Notes under the pieces: generated by a model | What the model was told of the DNA's origin: nothing | Databases searched by the model: none | What the model saw: the letters and a program-made list of their open reading frames with translations, nothing else | Part shown: positions 1 to 8,678 of the stretch, one piece after another | Layout of the letters: each line of letters starts with the position of its first letter | Numbering within the stretch: position 1 is the stretch's first letter | Translations under genes and position numbers: made by a program | Source of the DNA: Verrucomicrobiota bacterium | Lineage (GTDB): Bacteria; Verrucomicrobiota; Verrucomicrobiia; Limisphaerales; CAIMTB01 | Length of the DNA: 51,184 nucleotides | Direction: 5' to 3' | Assembly: GCA_963205105.1 (NCBI GenBank) | Contig: CAUJJW010000299.1 | Coordinates: 1 to 51,184, forward strand

Positions 1-326
1 GGTTGCAGGTCCGCGAGTTCGTCGTCGGTGGTCCCCTCGGCACTCACCGCTCCGCTGAAGGAAACCATCCGCGTTTCGGTGCGGAGGTGGTTGATCGCCA
101 GGTTGTGAACCGTCCGGTACAACCAGCCCCGGGGTTCGCGCACCTCATCCCCCTGCTGTTGCAGCTTCAGAAACGCTTCCTGGACAATGTCTTCAGCCAT
201 TTCGTGATTGCGGAGCAGACGAAGGGCATACGCGAGCAGTGGACCTTCGAGGGCGAGAAACAACACCTCCAGCGATCCGTCGCGCCGGGGTTCAGAACTC
301 AGTTCGTTGGGTCGATCCGACGCCAT
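1..326 (-). CDS. ECF-type RNA polymerase sigma factor, 5' part only (cut by window edge)
   Basis: The minus strand is open from an ATG at 326-324 to the window start and encodes 108 residues without a stop. The protein begins MASDRPNELSSEP and then shows a sigma-70 region 2: a helix LLAYALRLLRNHEMAEDIVQ with the characteristic A-E-D-I-V-Q-E-A-F-L motif, followed by the region 2.3/2.4-like stretch GWLYRTVHNLAINHLR. This is the signature of small extracytoplasmic-function sigma factors, which redirect RNA polymerase to stress or surface-function promoters. Region 4 would lie outside the window. Whether an anti-sigma gene follows cannot be seen. The initiation codon is the first ATG in frame and leaves a short disordered N-terminus, usual for this family. 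Confidence 0.85.
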   Translation of the reverse strand, partial: MASDRPNELSSEPRRDGSLEVLFLALEGPLLAYALRLLRNHEMAEDIVQEAFLKLQQQGDEVREPRGWLYRTVHNLAINHLRTETRMVSFSGAVSAEGTTDDELADLQ

Positions 327-571
327 CCGCCGTGTTTTCTTCGCTTCGTTGCCCGTCGTCGGTCCTGGCTGCCGGTGCATCCATCACCGCGCTCCACCTC
401 TACGACACGCGTGGAACCGGTTTCTTAGAAGGATTCTTTCAGAAGTTGCTCCACAAAGCGCCACCAGGAGTGTGACTCCACCCAGGGATGCGCCGGAGGC
501 GGGAGATCCAGGATTGCGAAAAGGACGACGTTGACGGTACCCCTGGGAAACCATTTGAAGCTCGGTACGCC

Positions 572-973
572 ATGAAGCCGCCTCCCAAAGCACCTCCTCC
601 CTTCTTCTTCCTCGCGTTCTTTGGCCTGTTCGGCTGCGTCGGGGTCGCTGTCCTGATCTTCCTCTGGAGCCCGTCCCATTCCTTTTCAGGACCTCCGCTG
701 ATCTTCAAGGTGGTGGGATCCTTCATCGCCATGATGTTCATGGTGATGGGATTCGGGATGCCGATCTCCGCGATCAAAGCCTCCCGGAAATCAACGGAAG
801 CAAGTCTTGCCGAATCCGAGGATGGATCAGCGGCGGGCACGACCACGCCCGCCGGCTATCGCTGCCCCCATTGCGGGGCAGGCCTGGGTCAGGAACAGGA
901 AGTGTCCCCAAGCGGGGACGTGAAATGCACCTACTGCAAGCGCTGGTGGAACATTCACCGCGCCCCGGCTTAG
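572..973 (+). CDS. small membrane protein with C-terminal zinc ribbon, function unknown
   Basis: The protein has 133 residues if started at the ATG at 572; the frame stays open upstream to 488 but that extension is Arg-rich and unconvincing. A proline-rich start is followed by two hydrophobic helices (about residues 11-31 and 43-63), a charged linker, and a C-terminal zinc-ribbon with two Cys pairs, CPHC at about 98-101 and CTYC at about 119-122. This architecture predicts an inner-membrane protein holding a small zinc-binding domain on one face. I do not recognise a named family and cannot give a function. It ends 10 bases before the convergent sucD. Confidence 0.7.
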   Translation: MKPPPKAPPPFFFLAFFGLFGCVGVAVLIFLWSPSHSFSGPPLIFKVVGSFIAMMFMVMGFGMPISAIKASRKSTEASLAESEDGSAAGTTTPAGYRCPHCGAGLGQEQEVSPSGDVKCTYCKRWWNIHRAPA

Positions 974-983
974 CCGGCACCCG

Positions 984-1883
984 TCACATCATCTTCAGCA
1001 GGGTGTCGGCCATGTCCGACGGCGTCGTCGCAATGCCGATCCCCGCCTCACGGAACGCCGTGATCTTGGCTTCTGCCGTGCCTTTGCCTCCGGAGATGAT
1101 CGCGCCGGCATGGCCCATGCGGCGTCCGGGAGGCGCGGTGGCGCCCGCGATGAAACCGGCGACGGGCTTGGTGCCGTGCTCTTTGATCCAAGCGGCGGCT
1201 TCTTCCTCGGCCGAACCACCGATCTCACCAATCATGATGATCCCGTGGGTTTCAGGGTCCGCCATGAACATCTTGATGACGTCGAGATGGGACGTGCCGT
1301 TCACCGGATCGCCGCCGATACCCACGCAGGTGCTTTGACCCACACCACGGCAGGTCAACTGCCACACCGCTTCGTACGTCAGCGTGCCGGAGCGCGACAC
1401 CACGCCAATGTTGCCCTTTCGATGGATGTAGCCGGGCGAGATACCAATCCGGCAGCCACCCTTGGAATCAGGACCTTCCCCCGGCGTCACCACGCCCGGG
1501 CAGTTGGGTCCGATCAACCGCGTCTTGCTGCCCCGCATCGCATGCCGGGCACGAACCATGTCCACCACCGGAATGCCTTCGGTGATCGCCACCACCAGGT
1601 CCAATCCCGCGTCCACACCTTCCAGAATGGCGTCGGCGGCGAACGGGGGCGGCACGAAGACGGCACTCGCGGTCGCCCCGGTCGCCTTCACGGCCTCGGC
1701 GATGGTGTCAAATATTGGAACTTCAAAGGACTCGTGCCGGAAGGTCTGTCCGCCCTTGCCCGGAGTCACACCCGCCACCACCTGGGTGCCGTAACTGAGT
1801 GACAACTGGGCGTGCCGGGCGCCGAAGCTGCCCGTGATGCCCTGGATCAGGACCTTGGTCTGAGGAGTAACAAGAATGGCCAT
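984..1883 (-). CDS. sucD: succinyl-CoA synthetase (ADP-forming) alpha subunit
   Basis: At 299 residues this has the normal family length. The alpha subunit binds CoA and carries the phosphorylated histidine in the reversible conversion of succinyl-CoA, Pi and ADP to succinate, CoA and ATP in the TCA cycle. The N-terminus MAILVTPQTKVLIQGITG is the CoA-binding Rossmann start; GPNCPGVVTPGE and the GGDPVNGT segment are conserved; the active-site histidine lies in MGHAGAIISGGKG at about residue 258. It follows sucC by 45 bases on the same strand, the standard beta-then-alpha order, so the two subunits are almost certainly cotranscribed. Confidence 0.97.
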   Translation of the reverse strand: MAILVTPQTKVLIQGITGSFGARHAQLSLSYGTQVVAGVTPGKGGQTFRHESFEVPIFDTIAEAVKATGATASAVFVPPPFAADAILEGVDAGLDLVVAITEGIPVVDMVRARHAMRGSKTRLIGPNCPGVVTPGEGPDSKGGCRIGISPGYIHRKGNIGVVSRSGTLTYEAVWQLTCRGVGQSTCVGIGGDPVNGTSHLDVIKMFMADPETHGIIMIGEIGGSAEEEAAAWIKEHGTKPVAGFIAGATAPPGRRMGHAGAIISGGKGTAEAKITAFREAGIGIATTPSDMADTLLKMM

Positions 1884-1928
1884 GGAAATCAGCGCTTGAG
1901 AGTGTGGTGTCGATCGCTTCCGCCGCGG

Positions 1929-3134
1929 TTAGGCGACCACCGCCTTGACAACCTTTTGGGCGGCGTCGGCCATCGTGTCGCCGCCGATGATGGTCAACCC
2001 CGATTCCGCCAGCGTCTTCTTGCCCGCGGCGACGTTGTTCCCTTCCAGGCGCACAACCAGCGGCAGCTTCAGTCCCGTCTCGCGCACGGCCTCGACGATA
2101 CCCGTGGCGATCACGTTGCAGTCCATGATGCCGCCGAAGATGTTGACCAGGATGCCCCGCACGCTTGGGTCGGCCAGGATGATGCGAAACGCGGCAGCGA
2201 CCTGGTCCTTGCTGGCACCACCCCCGACGTCCAGGAAGTTGGCCGGTTCACCGCCGAAATGCTTGATGATGTCCATCGTGGCCATCGCCAACCCGGCGCC
2301 GTTCACCAGACAGGCGATGCTGCCGTCCAATTTGATGTAGTTCAGCGAGAACTTGCCCGCCTCGATCTCCAGAGGGGCTTCCTCGCCAAGATCGCGCATC
2401 GCCAGGATGTCCGCGTGCCGGAAGAGCCCGTTGTCGTCGAGGCTCATCTTGGCATCGACGGCGACCAGCTGCGGTTTGCCGTCCCGACCATCAATGATGC
2501 AAAGTGGGTTCACTTCCACCAGGGAGGCGTCGCTGGCCCACCAGGTGTCGTACACGCCCTTGAGCAGCTTGGTGGCCTGGCCCATCAACTCGCCGCGCAG
2601 GCCCAGCGCCGCGGCGATCTTGCGGCCCTGCCAGGCCTGGAAACCCAGCGAAGGATCAATCGATTCCTTGATGATCTTCTCGGGGGTGGACGCCGCCACT
2701 TCCTCGATGTCGACGCCACCTTCCGTGCTCGCCATCACCATGGGGCGGCCGGTGGCACGATCCAGGAGCACCGCGAGGTACAGTTCCTTGCGAATATCCG
2801 GTGCGGCAGCGACGAGAACTTTGCGCACCAACCGGCCGTCGGGGCCGGTCTGTTTGGTCACCAAGACCTGGCCAAGCATCGCCCTGGCCTTGTCTTCCAC
2901 ATCCTGAGCGCTCTTGCAGAGCTTCACGCCCCCCTGGAATCCGCTCTTGAACGTCCCCTTGCCACGCCCGCCGGCATGGATCTGGGACTTGACCACCATC
3001 AGCTTCTCCCCGGCGGCAAAGAGCTTGTCGGCGACCGCGCGGGCCGCTTCAGGGGTTTCGCAGACCTCGCTCGCGGGAACGGCGACGCCGTGGCGTTGGA
3101 GGAGTTGTTTTGCCTGGTATTCGTGAAGATTCAT
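1929..3134 (-). CDS. sucC: succinyl-CoA synthetase (ADP-forming) beta subunit
   Basis: The ATG at 3134 gives the canonical N-terminus MNLHEYQAKQLLQRHGVAVP and 401 residues; the frame is open 36 bases further upstream but that extension is not conserved. An ATP-grasp domain (nucleotide binding) occupies roughly the first 240 residues and the C-terminal CoA-ligase domain carries the GGIMDCNVIATGI phosphate-loop motif that faces the histidine of the alpha subunit. The partner sucD lies 45 bases downstream, and the gene for citrate synthase is 170 bases upstream on the same strand, so three TCA-cycle steps are clustered. Confidence 0.97.
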   Translation of the reverse strand: MNLHEYQAKQLLQRHGVAVPASEVCETPEAARAVADKLFAAGEKLMVVKSQIHAGGRGKGTFKSGFQGGVKLCKSAQDVEDKARAMLGQVLVTKQTGPDGRLVRKVLVAAAPDIRKELYLAVLLDRATGRPMVMASTEGGVDIEEVAASTPEKIIKESIDPSLGFQAWQGRKIAAALGLRGELMGQATKLLKGVYDTWWASDASLVEVNPLCIIDGRDGKPQLVAVDAKMSLDDNGLFRHADILAMRDLGEEAPLEIEAGKFSLNYIKLDGSIACLVNGAGLAMATMDIIKHFGGEPANFLDVGGGASKDQVAAAFRIILADPSVRGILVNIFGGIMDCNVIATGIVEAVRETGLKLPLVVRLEGNNVAAGKKTLAESGLTIIGGDTMADAAQKVVKAVVA

Positions 3135-3304
3135 GCAGCAGTAAAATCGTCGTTGAGTCTCGCCAACCAACCTCCTCTGTCGGACCCGTCGGAGGTGAGG
3201 GATTGGAGTCCTCCCGCCCCGCCCGCCATTGGGAAGCGGCGCTCAGCCCCGCCGCCCGTCGGGATGGGAAGTGGCGCGTCAGGCGTCACCCACCCGGAGC
3301 CGGC

Positions 3305-4435
3305 CTAGCGGTCGCCGATCGGCACCACCTTCAGCCCCAGCGGGCCCGTATAGAGACTTTGCGGACGGATCAAACGGTTGTCGGCCAACTGCTCCAGCAC
3401 GTGAGCCGTCCATCCGGCGGTCCGGGCGATGGCAAACAACGGGGTGAACAGGTCGGTCGGAATGCCGAGTGAGTAATAAACCGTGGCCGAGTAGAAATCG
3501 ACGTTCGCATTGAGCCCCTTCTTCTGGAGCATCAATTCCGCGATTCTCTCACTCATCTGGATCCATTTCGGGTCCCCGATCTTGGCGGCGAGAATGCGCG
3601 ACATGCGCTGGAGGTGCGGGGCCCGCGGATCCAGGACTTTGTACACGCGATGCCCGATGCCCATGATCTTCTTCTTCTGGGCCAGGGCGTCGTCGATGTA
3701 GGGATCAACACCTTCCAGCGAACCGATTTCCAGGAGCATCTTGATGACGCCCTCGTTGGCTCCGCCGTGCAGCGGTCCTTTCAGGGTTCCGATCGCGGAG
3801 GTGATGGCCGAGTACATGTCACTCAGCGTCGCGATGGTCACCCGGGCGGCGAAGGTCGACGCGTTCATGCCATGTTCGGCATGGAGCACGTAACAGACGT
3901 CCATCGTGCCCTCCATCTCGGCATTCGGCGCCTCTCCGTTCACCATGTAGAGGAAATTGGCCGCTTCGCCGAGCGCGGGATCCGGATCAATCAGAGGCAA
4001 CCCCTGCCGATGGCGATGGAAGTAGGCCGTGATGACAGGGATCTGAGCCACCAACCGGAGGGCCTTCCGGCGCTGGGCATGCATCGAGTCGTCGTCCGCG
4101 GTCGTGTCGAAACAGCCCAGCATGGACACCACAGACCGGATCGCGTGCATCGGAGGCGCGTTCCGGGGAACCTTCTGAATGATCTGCTTGATCGCCCGCG
4201 GAAGGTCGCGAAAACCCGCCAGCGTGGACCTCAATTCGGCAAGCTCGTGAGCGTTCGGGAGCCGGTCATGATGCAGCAGATGCACCACCTCCTCAAAGGT
4301 CACTTTGCCTGCGAGTTCATCAATGTCGTACCCGCAGTAGACCAATTTACCTACGTCGCCGCGCACATCGCTTAAACGGGTGCTCGCTACGACGATTCCA
4401 TCGAGACCGCGTGCCGGGGAGGTAGGATTGCTCAT
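3305..4435 (-). CDS. gltA: citrate synthase
   Basis: This 376-residue protein is of the short bacterial citrate synthase class. It condenses oxaloacetate with acetyl-CoA at entry to the TCA cycle; the 2-methylcitrate synthase paralogue is similar in length and cannot be excluded. The catalytic residues are present: His in GPLHGGANEG (about 223), His in MGIGHRVYK (about 262) and Asp in NANVDFYSA (about 313). The start at 4435 (MSNPTSPARGLDGIVVAST) matches the family; the frame continues open upstream to 5668 only because it runs antisense through the amidase gene. Genes sucC and sucD lie downstream on the same strand, which favours the TCA role. Confidence 0.95.
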   Translation of the reverse strand: MSNPTSPARGLDGIVVASTRLSDVRGDVGKLVYCGYDIDELAGKVTFEEVVHLLHHDRLPNAHELAELRSTLAGFRDLPRAIKQIIQKVPRNAPPMHAIRSVVSMLGCFDTTADDDSMHAQRRKALRLVAQIPVITAYFHRHRQGLPLIDPDPALGEAANFLYMVNGEAPNAEMEGTMDVCYVLHAEHGMNASTFAARVTIATLSDMYSAITSAIGTLKGPLHGGANEGVIKMLLEIGSLEGVDPYIDDALAQKKKIMGIGHRVYKVLDPRAPHLQRMSRILAAKIGDPKWIQMSERIAELMLQKKGLNANVDFYSATVYYSLGIPTDLFTPLFAIARTAGWTAHVLEQLADNRLIRPQSLYTGPLGLKVVPIGDR

Positions 4436-4594
4436 TCCGACTGTAGCTTGGGTGAACTTTTTTTGACCGCGCACCCAATCTAGAAACGAGGCTTCGCTGG
4501 CGCAACGGTTTTCCCCCCCAACCGCAGGATTCCATCGAAACGTTGACCGGTGGCTTGAACCAGAGCGCCTCTGACGGCAGATTCGGCGCTCTTG

Positions 4595-5656
4595 ATGTTC
4601 AAGGGATGCCTCTCCGCACTCCTGTTCACCCTCCTGCTGGTGGGCATGGACGCCGCGTCCGCGTCCCTTGACACCCTTCGGGTTCAGAATCGGGAGTACG
4701 CCAGGCTCTGGGATTGGGCGCGCCTGCGCGGGTTCAAGGCCGTTCGCAACCCGTCCAGCCGCGAAGTGCTGCTCACCAACGACTCCACCCGCATCAACCT
4801 GCGTATCGATGGCAGCCGGGTGGAGTTCAACGATGTCGGCCTCTGGTTCTCCTACCCCGTCCTGATCGCCGACGGCCAGGTGGTCGTCTCCATTCAGGAC
4901 CTTCGCGGCGTGCTCGATGCCCTCGTGGTCCCCCGCCGATTGCCCAAGGGCAAAACCGTCCGCACCATCTGCCTGGACCCGGGTCACGGCGGCAAGGAAC
5001 CCGGCCAGAAAGCCGGCAGCCGGCTCGAAAAGACCTACACCCTGTCCCTGGCCCTGGAGGTCCGTTCCCGGCTCGTCCAGCTGGGCTACAACGTCATCCT
5101 CACCCGTCGAAGCGATGCCTACGTGGATCACCCGGACCGCACCGCCCTCGCCAAGCGCGCGAACGCCGATCTCTTCGTCAGCCTCCACTACAACGCCGCC
5201 GCCGAAAGCGGCTCCGAAGCCAACGGTATCGAAGTCTATGCCATGACGCCGGAGGGGGCCCGATCCACCAATGTCAGCGCCGACGTCGGCTCCCTCAGAG
5301 CCTGGGCCGGCAACGAGGCCGATTCCCAAAACGTCCTCCTCGCCTACCACATCCAACGCGCCCTGCTCAAACGGCTCCCCGGTTCCGAAGACCGTGGCGT
5401 GCGACGCGCCCGTTTCCTCGTCCTTCGACTCGCCGAAATGCCCGCCGTTCTGATCGAGGGCGGTTTCATGTCCAATCCGTCCGATGCCCGGTGGATCTAC
5501 AGCACCACCGGCCGCAAGAAGATGGCCAATGCCATCGTGGAAGGCATCACCGCCTACAAGCGCCAGATCGAGGCCCTCGCCACCCCACCGCCTCAACGCA
5601 GTTCCAGTTCCAAGTCGTCCAACAGCACGGCGCGGCCGGACTCCGACAAGAACTGA
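4595..5656 (+). CDS. secreted N-acetylmuramoyl-L-alanine amidase (Amidase_3 family)
   Basis: The enzyme cleaves the amide bond between N-acetylmuramic acid and the peptide stem of peptidoglycan, a zinc-dependent step in cell separation and wall turnover. There are 353 residues from the ATG at 4595 (a TTG lies one codon upstream). A signal peptide covers about residues 1-25 (hydrophobic core LSALLFTLLLVGM, likely cut after ASA). Residues about 26-120 form an AMIN-like or copper-amine-oxidase-like N-terminal domain, and the catalytic domain spans about 123-330. Zinc ligands are His131 in DPGHGG, Glu145 and His198 in SLHYNA; Glu288 in IEGGFMSN is the catalytic glutamate. The Ser-rich tail overlaps the convergent gene at 5593-5656. 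Confidence 0.92.
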   Translation: MFKGCLSALLFTLLLVGMDAASASLDTLRVQNREYARLWDWARLRGFKAVRNPSSREVLLTNDSTRINLRIDGSRVEFNDVGLWFSYPVLIADGQVVVSIQDLRGVLDALVVPRRLPKGKTVRTICLDPGHGGKEPGQKAGSRLEKTYTLSLALEVRSRLVQLGYNVILTRRSDAYVDHPDRTALAKRANADLFVSLHYNAAAESGSEANGIEVYAMTPEGARSTNVSADVGSLRAWAGNEADSQNVLLAYHIQRALLKRLPGSEDRGVRRARFLVLRLAEMPAVLIEGGFMSNPSDARWIYSTTGRKKMANAIVEGITAYKRQIEALATPPPQRSSSSKSSNSTARPDSDKN

Positions 5657-6597
5657 ATCGTCAGCCAATCCACCGACGACGCCCGAAGGTTCACGAAGGA
5701 GTCGAGCGGCACTTCAATCCGCCGCCACCGGGTCCCCACCTCGAACTCGGACTTCGCCGGAAACACCGCCAACCCCGGACTCCGCGCATCACCGTGGAGA
5801 GCCATTCGGATTTTCCCGGTCCCCTTTTCGGTCCGCGCCACCACCACCACCTGGCGAGGCGCATGTTCCATCAGCATCCACCCGCGCACACGCACCGTGC
5901 CCACCGTCGCCGAAGCCCGTCCCGATGGCACTTCAATGCGCAGCGCACCACGGCCCGACCATGCTTCTTTCGAGACCGTCATCCACGGGGATCCGTCGCC
6001 GCTTCCACCCCATTCCCATCCCACCATCCCCTGCTCGAATCCTTCCAGGTGGCCGGTGAACGGAAGCGTTGGTTCAGTGACCCCGGCGAGTTGCGGACGA
6101 AACCAGCGCATCGCGGAAGCGTTGGTGGTTCCCGCCCCCGAGGCTTCGACAAAATAAACGACGGGTGTGGAGGCGGAGACGAGCGGGATGCGGGCCTCCC
6201 AGGCACCGGGACGGCCCGACATCGGCCAGGAACGCCAGTCCCGAACCAGCCAGTGCCCCGGAGCATCGGTGCTGACCAGCACGCGCGGCACCTGGGAACC
6301 CGTGGACGCCGCAGTCCCATTGGTGGCTCCCTCCCATGCCACCCGCATTCGGCGATCCATGAATGCCGCCGAGACCAGGCCTGTCTGGCCGACCGCCACA
6401 AACAGGTCGCCTTCCAACCCTTCCAGCGGCGCATCCGGAGGCTCGGCTGCCCGAGCCGCCGAGGAACCCAGGCCAATCCCCACCACGACCCCAAGCAGCA
6501 CCCATGCTTTCCATGCACCGGCGAACGGCGATGGGGAAAGGGCGACGCGAGCCAATCGATGCATGGCCCGCATTCCTGTTAATCCGTTGGCCATCAT
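5593..6597 (-). CDS. secreted protein with C-terminal jelly-roll (CBM-like) domain, unknown function
   Basis: There are 334 residues from the ATG at 6597; the second codon is also ATG and others follow, so the exact start is uncertain. A hydrophobic segment (about residues 29-50, ending SSAARAAEPP) is a signal peptide with a long n-region, suggesting the true start may be an internal ATG. The middle contains a beta-rich stretch with VYFVEASGAGTTNASAMRWF, and the C-terminal 140 residues (from GHLEGFEQGMVGWEW to VLLDDLELELR) look like a carbohydrate-binding jelly roll of the CBM11/CBM4 kind, ending in the usual 'DDLEL' strand. The last 64 bases overlap the amidase gene on the other strand. It sits 7 bases after the small membrane protein gene. 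Confidence 0.75.
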   Translation of the reverse strand: MMANGLTGMRAMHRLARVALSPSPFAGAWKAWVLLGVVVGIGLGSSAARAAEPPDAPLEGLEGDLFVAVGQTGLVSAAFMDRRMRVAWEGATNGTAASTGSQVPRVLVSTDAPGHWLVRDWRSWPMSGRPGAWEARIPLVSASTPVVYFVEASGAGTTNASAMRWFRPQLAGVTEPTLPFTGHLEGFEQGMVGWEWGGSGDGSPWMTVSKEAWSGRGALRIEVPSGRASATVGTVRVRGWMLMEHAPRQVVVVARTEKGTGKIRMALHGDARSPGLAVFPAKSEFEVGTRWRRIEVPLDSFVNLRASSVDWLTIQFLSESGRAVLLDDLELELR

Positions 6598-6604
6598 GGT
6601 TCCC

Positions 6605-6880
6605 CTACTTCGTTCCCGAGGACCGGCTCGATCCGGCCTTTTTGGCTTTCCCCAATCCGGCCCAGACGATGGTGCCGGTCAGGAAACCGATGGCGAAGAA
6701 GGCGAAGTACATGAGCGCCGCTGGCTGCTGGATGCGCCGCGGAATCAAGGGTGGCAGCGCGAAATCCACCACCCCGCGGTTGTTCATTCCCATCAAGACC
6801 AGCAACAGCAGCACCAGGACGACAAACAGAGATTTGAGCAGGACTTTGGCATTCATGAAGGCACGAGCGGTCGCGAGCAT
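6605..6880 (-). CDS. LapA-like (DUF1049-type) small membrane protein
   Basis: A 91-residue protein with two hydrophobic helices: KSLFVVLVLLLLVLMGM and ALMYFAFFAIGFLTGTIVW, separated by a short loop with N-R-G-V-V-D-F and followed by a basic tail GKAKKAGSS. This two-helix pattern with a short beta-prone linker is that of LapA/DUF1049 proteins, which in Gammaproteobacteria belong to the lipopolysaccharide assembly complex; in other phyla the role is not established. An alternative start is the internal ATG at 6856 (MNAKVLLKSL), which removes eight unconserved residues. The downstream secreted jelly-roll gene begins 7 bases away and is probably cotranscribed. Confidence 0.65.
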   Translation of the reverse strand: MLATARAFMNAKVLLKSLFVVLVLLLLVLMGMNNRGVVDFALPPLIPRRIQQPAALMYFAFFAIGFLTGTIVWAGLGKAKKAGSSRSSGTK

Positions 6881-6963
6881 TCACGGCACCTCAGCGCCCG
6901 TCAATTGCCCGTGGCGCCGATTCCAATTTGCACCATACTGTCCGCCGCGCAGGCAACCCTTCC

Positions 6964-7521
6964 ATGAGCATTGCAACCCGAACCGGCGACAACGGAACCA
7001 CCGGATTGATGTACAATCGGCGTGTCTCCAAGTGTCACCCCCGCGTCGAGGCGTATGGGACCGTCGACGAACTCAACACCGCCCTCGGCCTGGCCCGCGC
7101 CACCACCCCGCATCCTTTCATCCGCGACAGCCTGCTCCCCATCCAAAAGGATCTGGTCACGGTCATGGGCGAGTTGGCCACTGCCGTCGACGACCTTCCT
7201 CGCTATGTCGCCGATGGCTACCCGACCGTCACCCCGGCCTTGATCGAGAAACTCGACCGACTGGTGGAGACGCTGGAGGCGCAGGACATCACCTACAAAG
7301 GCTGGGCCACCCCGGGAGCCACCCCCGATGCCGCAGCGCTGGACATCGCCCGGACCACCGCACGGCGCGGGGAGCGCCGCGTCTGCGCCCTGCAGGAAGC
7401 GGATCAGCTCCGGAACGGGGAAATCATCATTTACCTGAACCGGTTGAGCGATTTGCTCTGGCTGATGGCCCGTTGGGTGGAGACCCGGTGCGAACCAGGT
7501 TCGGAGACCGTCACGGCCTGA
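6964..7521 (+). CDS. ATP:cob(I)alamin adenosyltransferase, PduO type
   Basis: This 185-residue protein transfers the adenosyl group of ATP to cob(I)alamin, making coenzyme B12. The start at the ATG at 6964 gives MSIATRTGDNGTTGLMYNRR, the conserved nucleotide-binding N-terminus of the PduO/MMAB family. The helical core includes VEAYGTVDELNTALGLAR, the RRGERRVCAL segment (family consensus R-x-x-E-R) and YLNRLSDLLWLMAR near the C-terminus, all hallmarks. The first Met of the frame at 6928 adds 12 unconserved residues. No cobalamin riboswitch or B12-dependent enzyme gene is visible nearby; hisC is convergent 37 bases downstream. Confidence 0.93.
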   Translation: MSIATRTGDNGTTGLMYNRRVSKCHPRVEAYGTVDELNTALGLARATTPHPFIRDSLLPIQKDLVTVMGELATAVDDLPRYVADGYPTVTPALIEKLDRLVETLEAQDITYKGWATPGATPDAAALDIARTTARRGERRVCALQEADQLRNGEIIIYLNRLSDLLWLMARWVETRCEPGSETVTA

Positions 7522-7558
7522 CCGACCGACGCCGGTACGTTCTGCATGCGCAGGATCG

Positions 7559-8674
7559 CTAGGTCGGTGACGATGCACCCTGCGCCATAACCTCACGCAG
7601 CGCGGCAATGCATCGCTGATTTTCCTTGGCGGTTCCCACCGAAATACGGATGTGCCGGGGCATTTGGTAGCCGCCCATCGGCCGGGTGATCACGCCGCGC
7701 CGTTGAAGCCCGAGAAAAACCTTCTGCCCGTCCCCGACCTCCACCATCAGAAAATTCGCCGCACTCGGCACCACGGTCAGGCCCAGCTCCCGGCATTCGC
7801 GGGTCAGAAAGACCAATCCAGCCCGGTTGGTGTCCCGGGTGCGCTGGATGTGGTCCGCGTCGTCCAGCGCCGCCAGCGCCGCCGCCTGCACCAGAGCGTT
7901 GATGTTGAAAGGCTGGCGAACCCTCTCCAGCACCTCGATCAAATCCGTGGAACCGATGCCGTACCCCAATCGAAGCCCGGCCAGGCCGTGAATCTTCGAG
8001 AAGGTTCGCATGATGAGGAGGTTGGGACGGGCGCCGGAACGAATCCAGGGGAGCAGATCCACCGGGTCGTCGAGGAATTCAATATAGGCCTCGTCCATCA
8101 CCAACAGGACCTCCGGAGGCACCGATTCGACCAGGGCCAGCACTTCATCCCGCGACGCGAGCGTGCCGGTGGGATTGTTCGGGTTGGCCACAAACACCGC
8201 CGTGGTGGACGGCGTGATCGCCTGCCGCATGGCCGCGAGATCATGGCCGTATTCCCTGGCAGGCACGGTGATCACCGACGCCCCCATCATCCGTGCGATC
8301 AGCGGGTAGATCGCGAAACAGAACTGCGACACCACGATGTTGGTGCCGGGGCGCATGAGGGCGTGACCCACGAATTCAATGATCTCGTTGGAACCGTTCC
8401 CCAGGATCACGTTCTCCGGTCGGAGGGCCAGGCCGGCCGCCAACCGCTTTTTGAGATGGAATGCGTTTCCGTCGGGATAGAGGTGCAGTTTGGAGAGGAC
8501 TTCGCGCATGGCCGCCAACGCCTGAGGCGACGGCCCCAGCGGGTTTTCGTTGGAAGCCAGCTTGATGATGTCGGCGGCCGGCAGTCCGAATTCCCGGGCG
8601 ACCTCGTCGATGGGTCGGCCGGGTTGATACACCGGCAGGCCCTGGAGCGCCGGGTTCAGGGGGAGTTTCGACAT
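7559..8674 (-). CDS. hisC: histidinol-phosphate aminotransferase
   Basis: A 371-residue fold-type I PLP aminotransferase. It converts imidazole-acetol phosphate and glutamate to L-histidinol phosphate in histidine synthesis. The start at 8674 (MSKLPLNPALQGLPVYQPGR) fits the HisC N-terminus. Diagnostic segments are KLASNENPLGPSP, VFVANPNNPTG, the Asp in LVMDEAYIEF, and the PLP-binding Lys at about 227 in RTFSKIHGLAGLRLGYG. It starts 4 bases after the stop of the DRTGG protein, so it is translated from the same message although the pathways are unrelated. Close paralogues act on aromatic amino acids, so substrate range is not fixed by sequence alone. Confidence 0.93.
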   Translation of the reverse strand: MSKLPLNPALQGLPVYQPGRPIDEVAREFGLPAADIIKLASNENPLGPSPQALAAMREVLSKLHLYPDGNAFHLKKRLAAGLALRPENVILGNGSNEIIEFVGHALMRPGTNIVVSQFCFAIYPLIARMMGASVITVPAREYGHDLAAMRQAITPSTTAVFVANPNNPTGTLASRDEVLALVESVPPEVLLVMDEAYIEFLDDPVDLLPWIRSGARPNLLIMRTFSKIHGLAGLRLGYGIGSTDLIEVLERVRQPFNINALVQAAALAALDDADHIQRTRDTNRAGLVFLTRECRELGLTVVPSAANFLMVEVGDGQKVFLGLQRRGVITRPMGGYQMPRHIRISVGTAKENQRCIAALREVMAQGASSPT

Positions 8675-8678
8675 GAGC

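Noticed and set aside
4436..5668. Upstream extension of the citrate synthase frame to 787 codons
   Set aside because: The extension runs antisense through the amidase gene, has low-complexity composition and precedes a normal citrate synthase N-terminus at 4435.
6850..6963. Cobalamin riboswitch before the adenosyltransferase gene
   Set aside because: The upstream space is short and no B12-box or conserved riboswitch core is recognisable.
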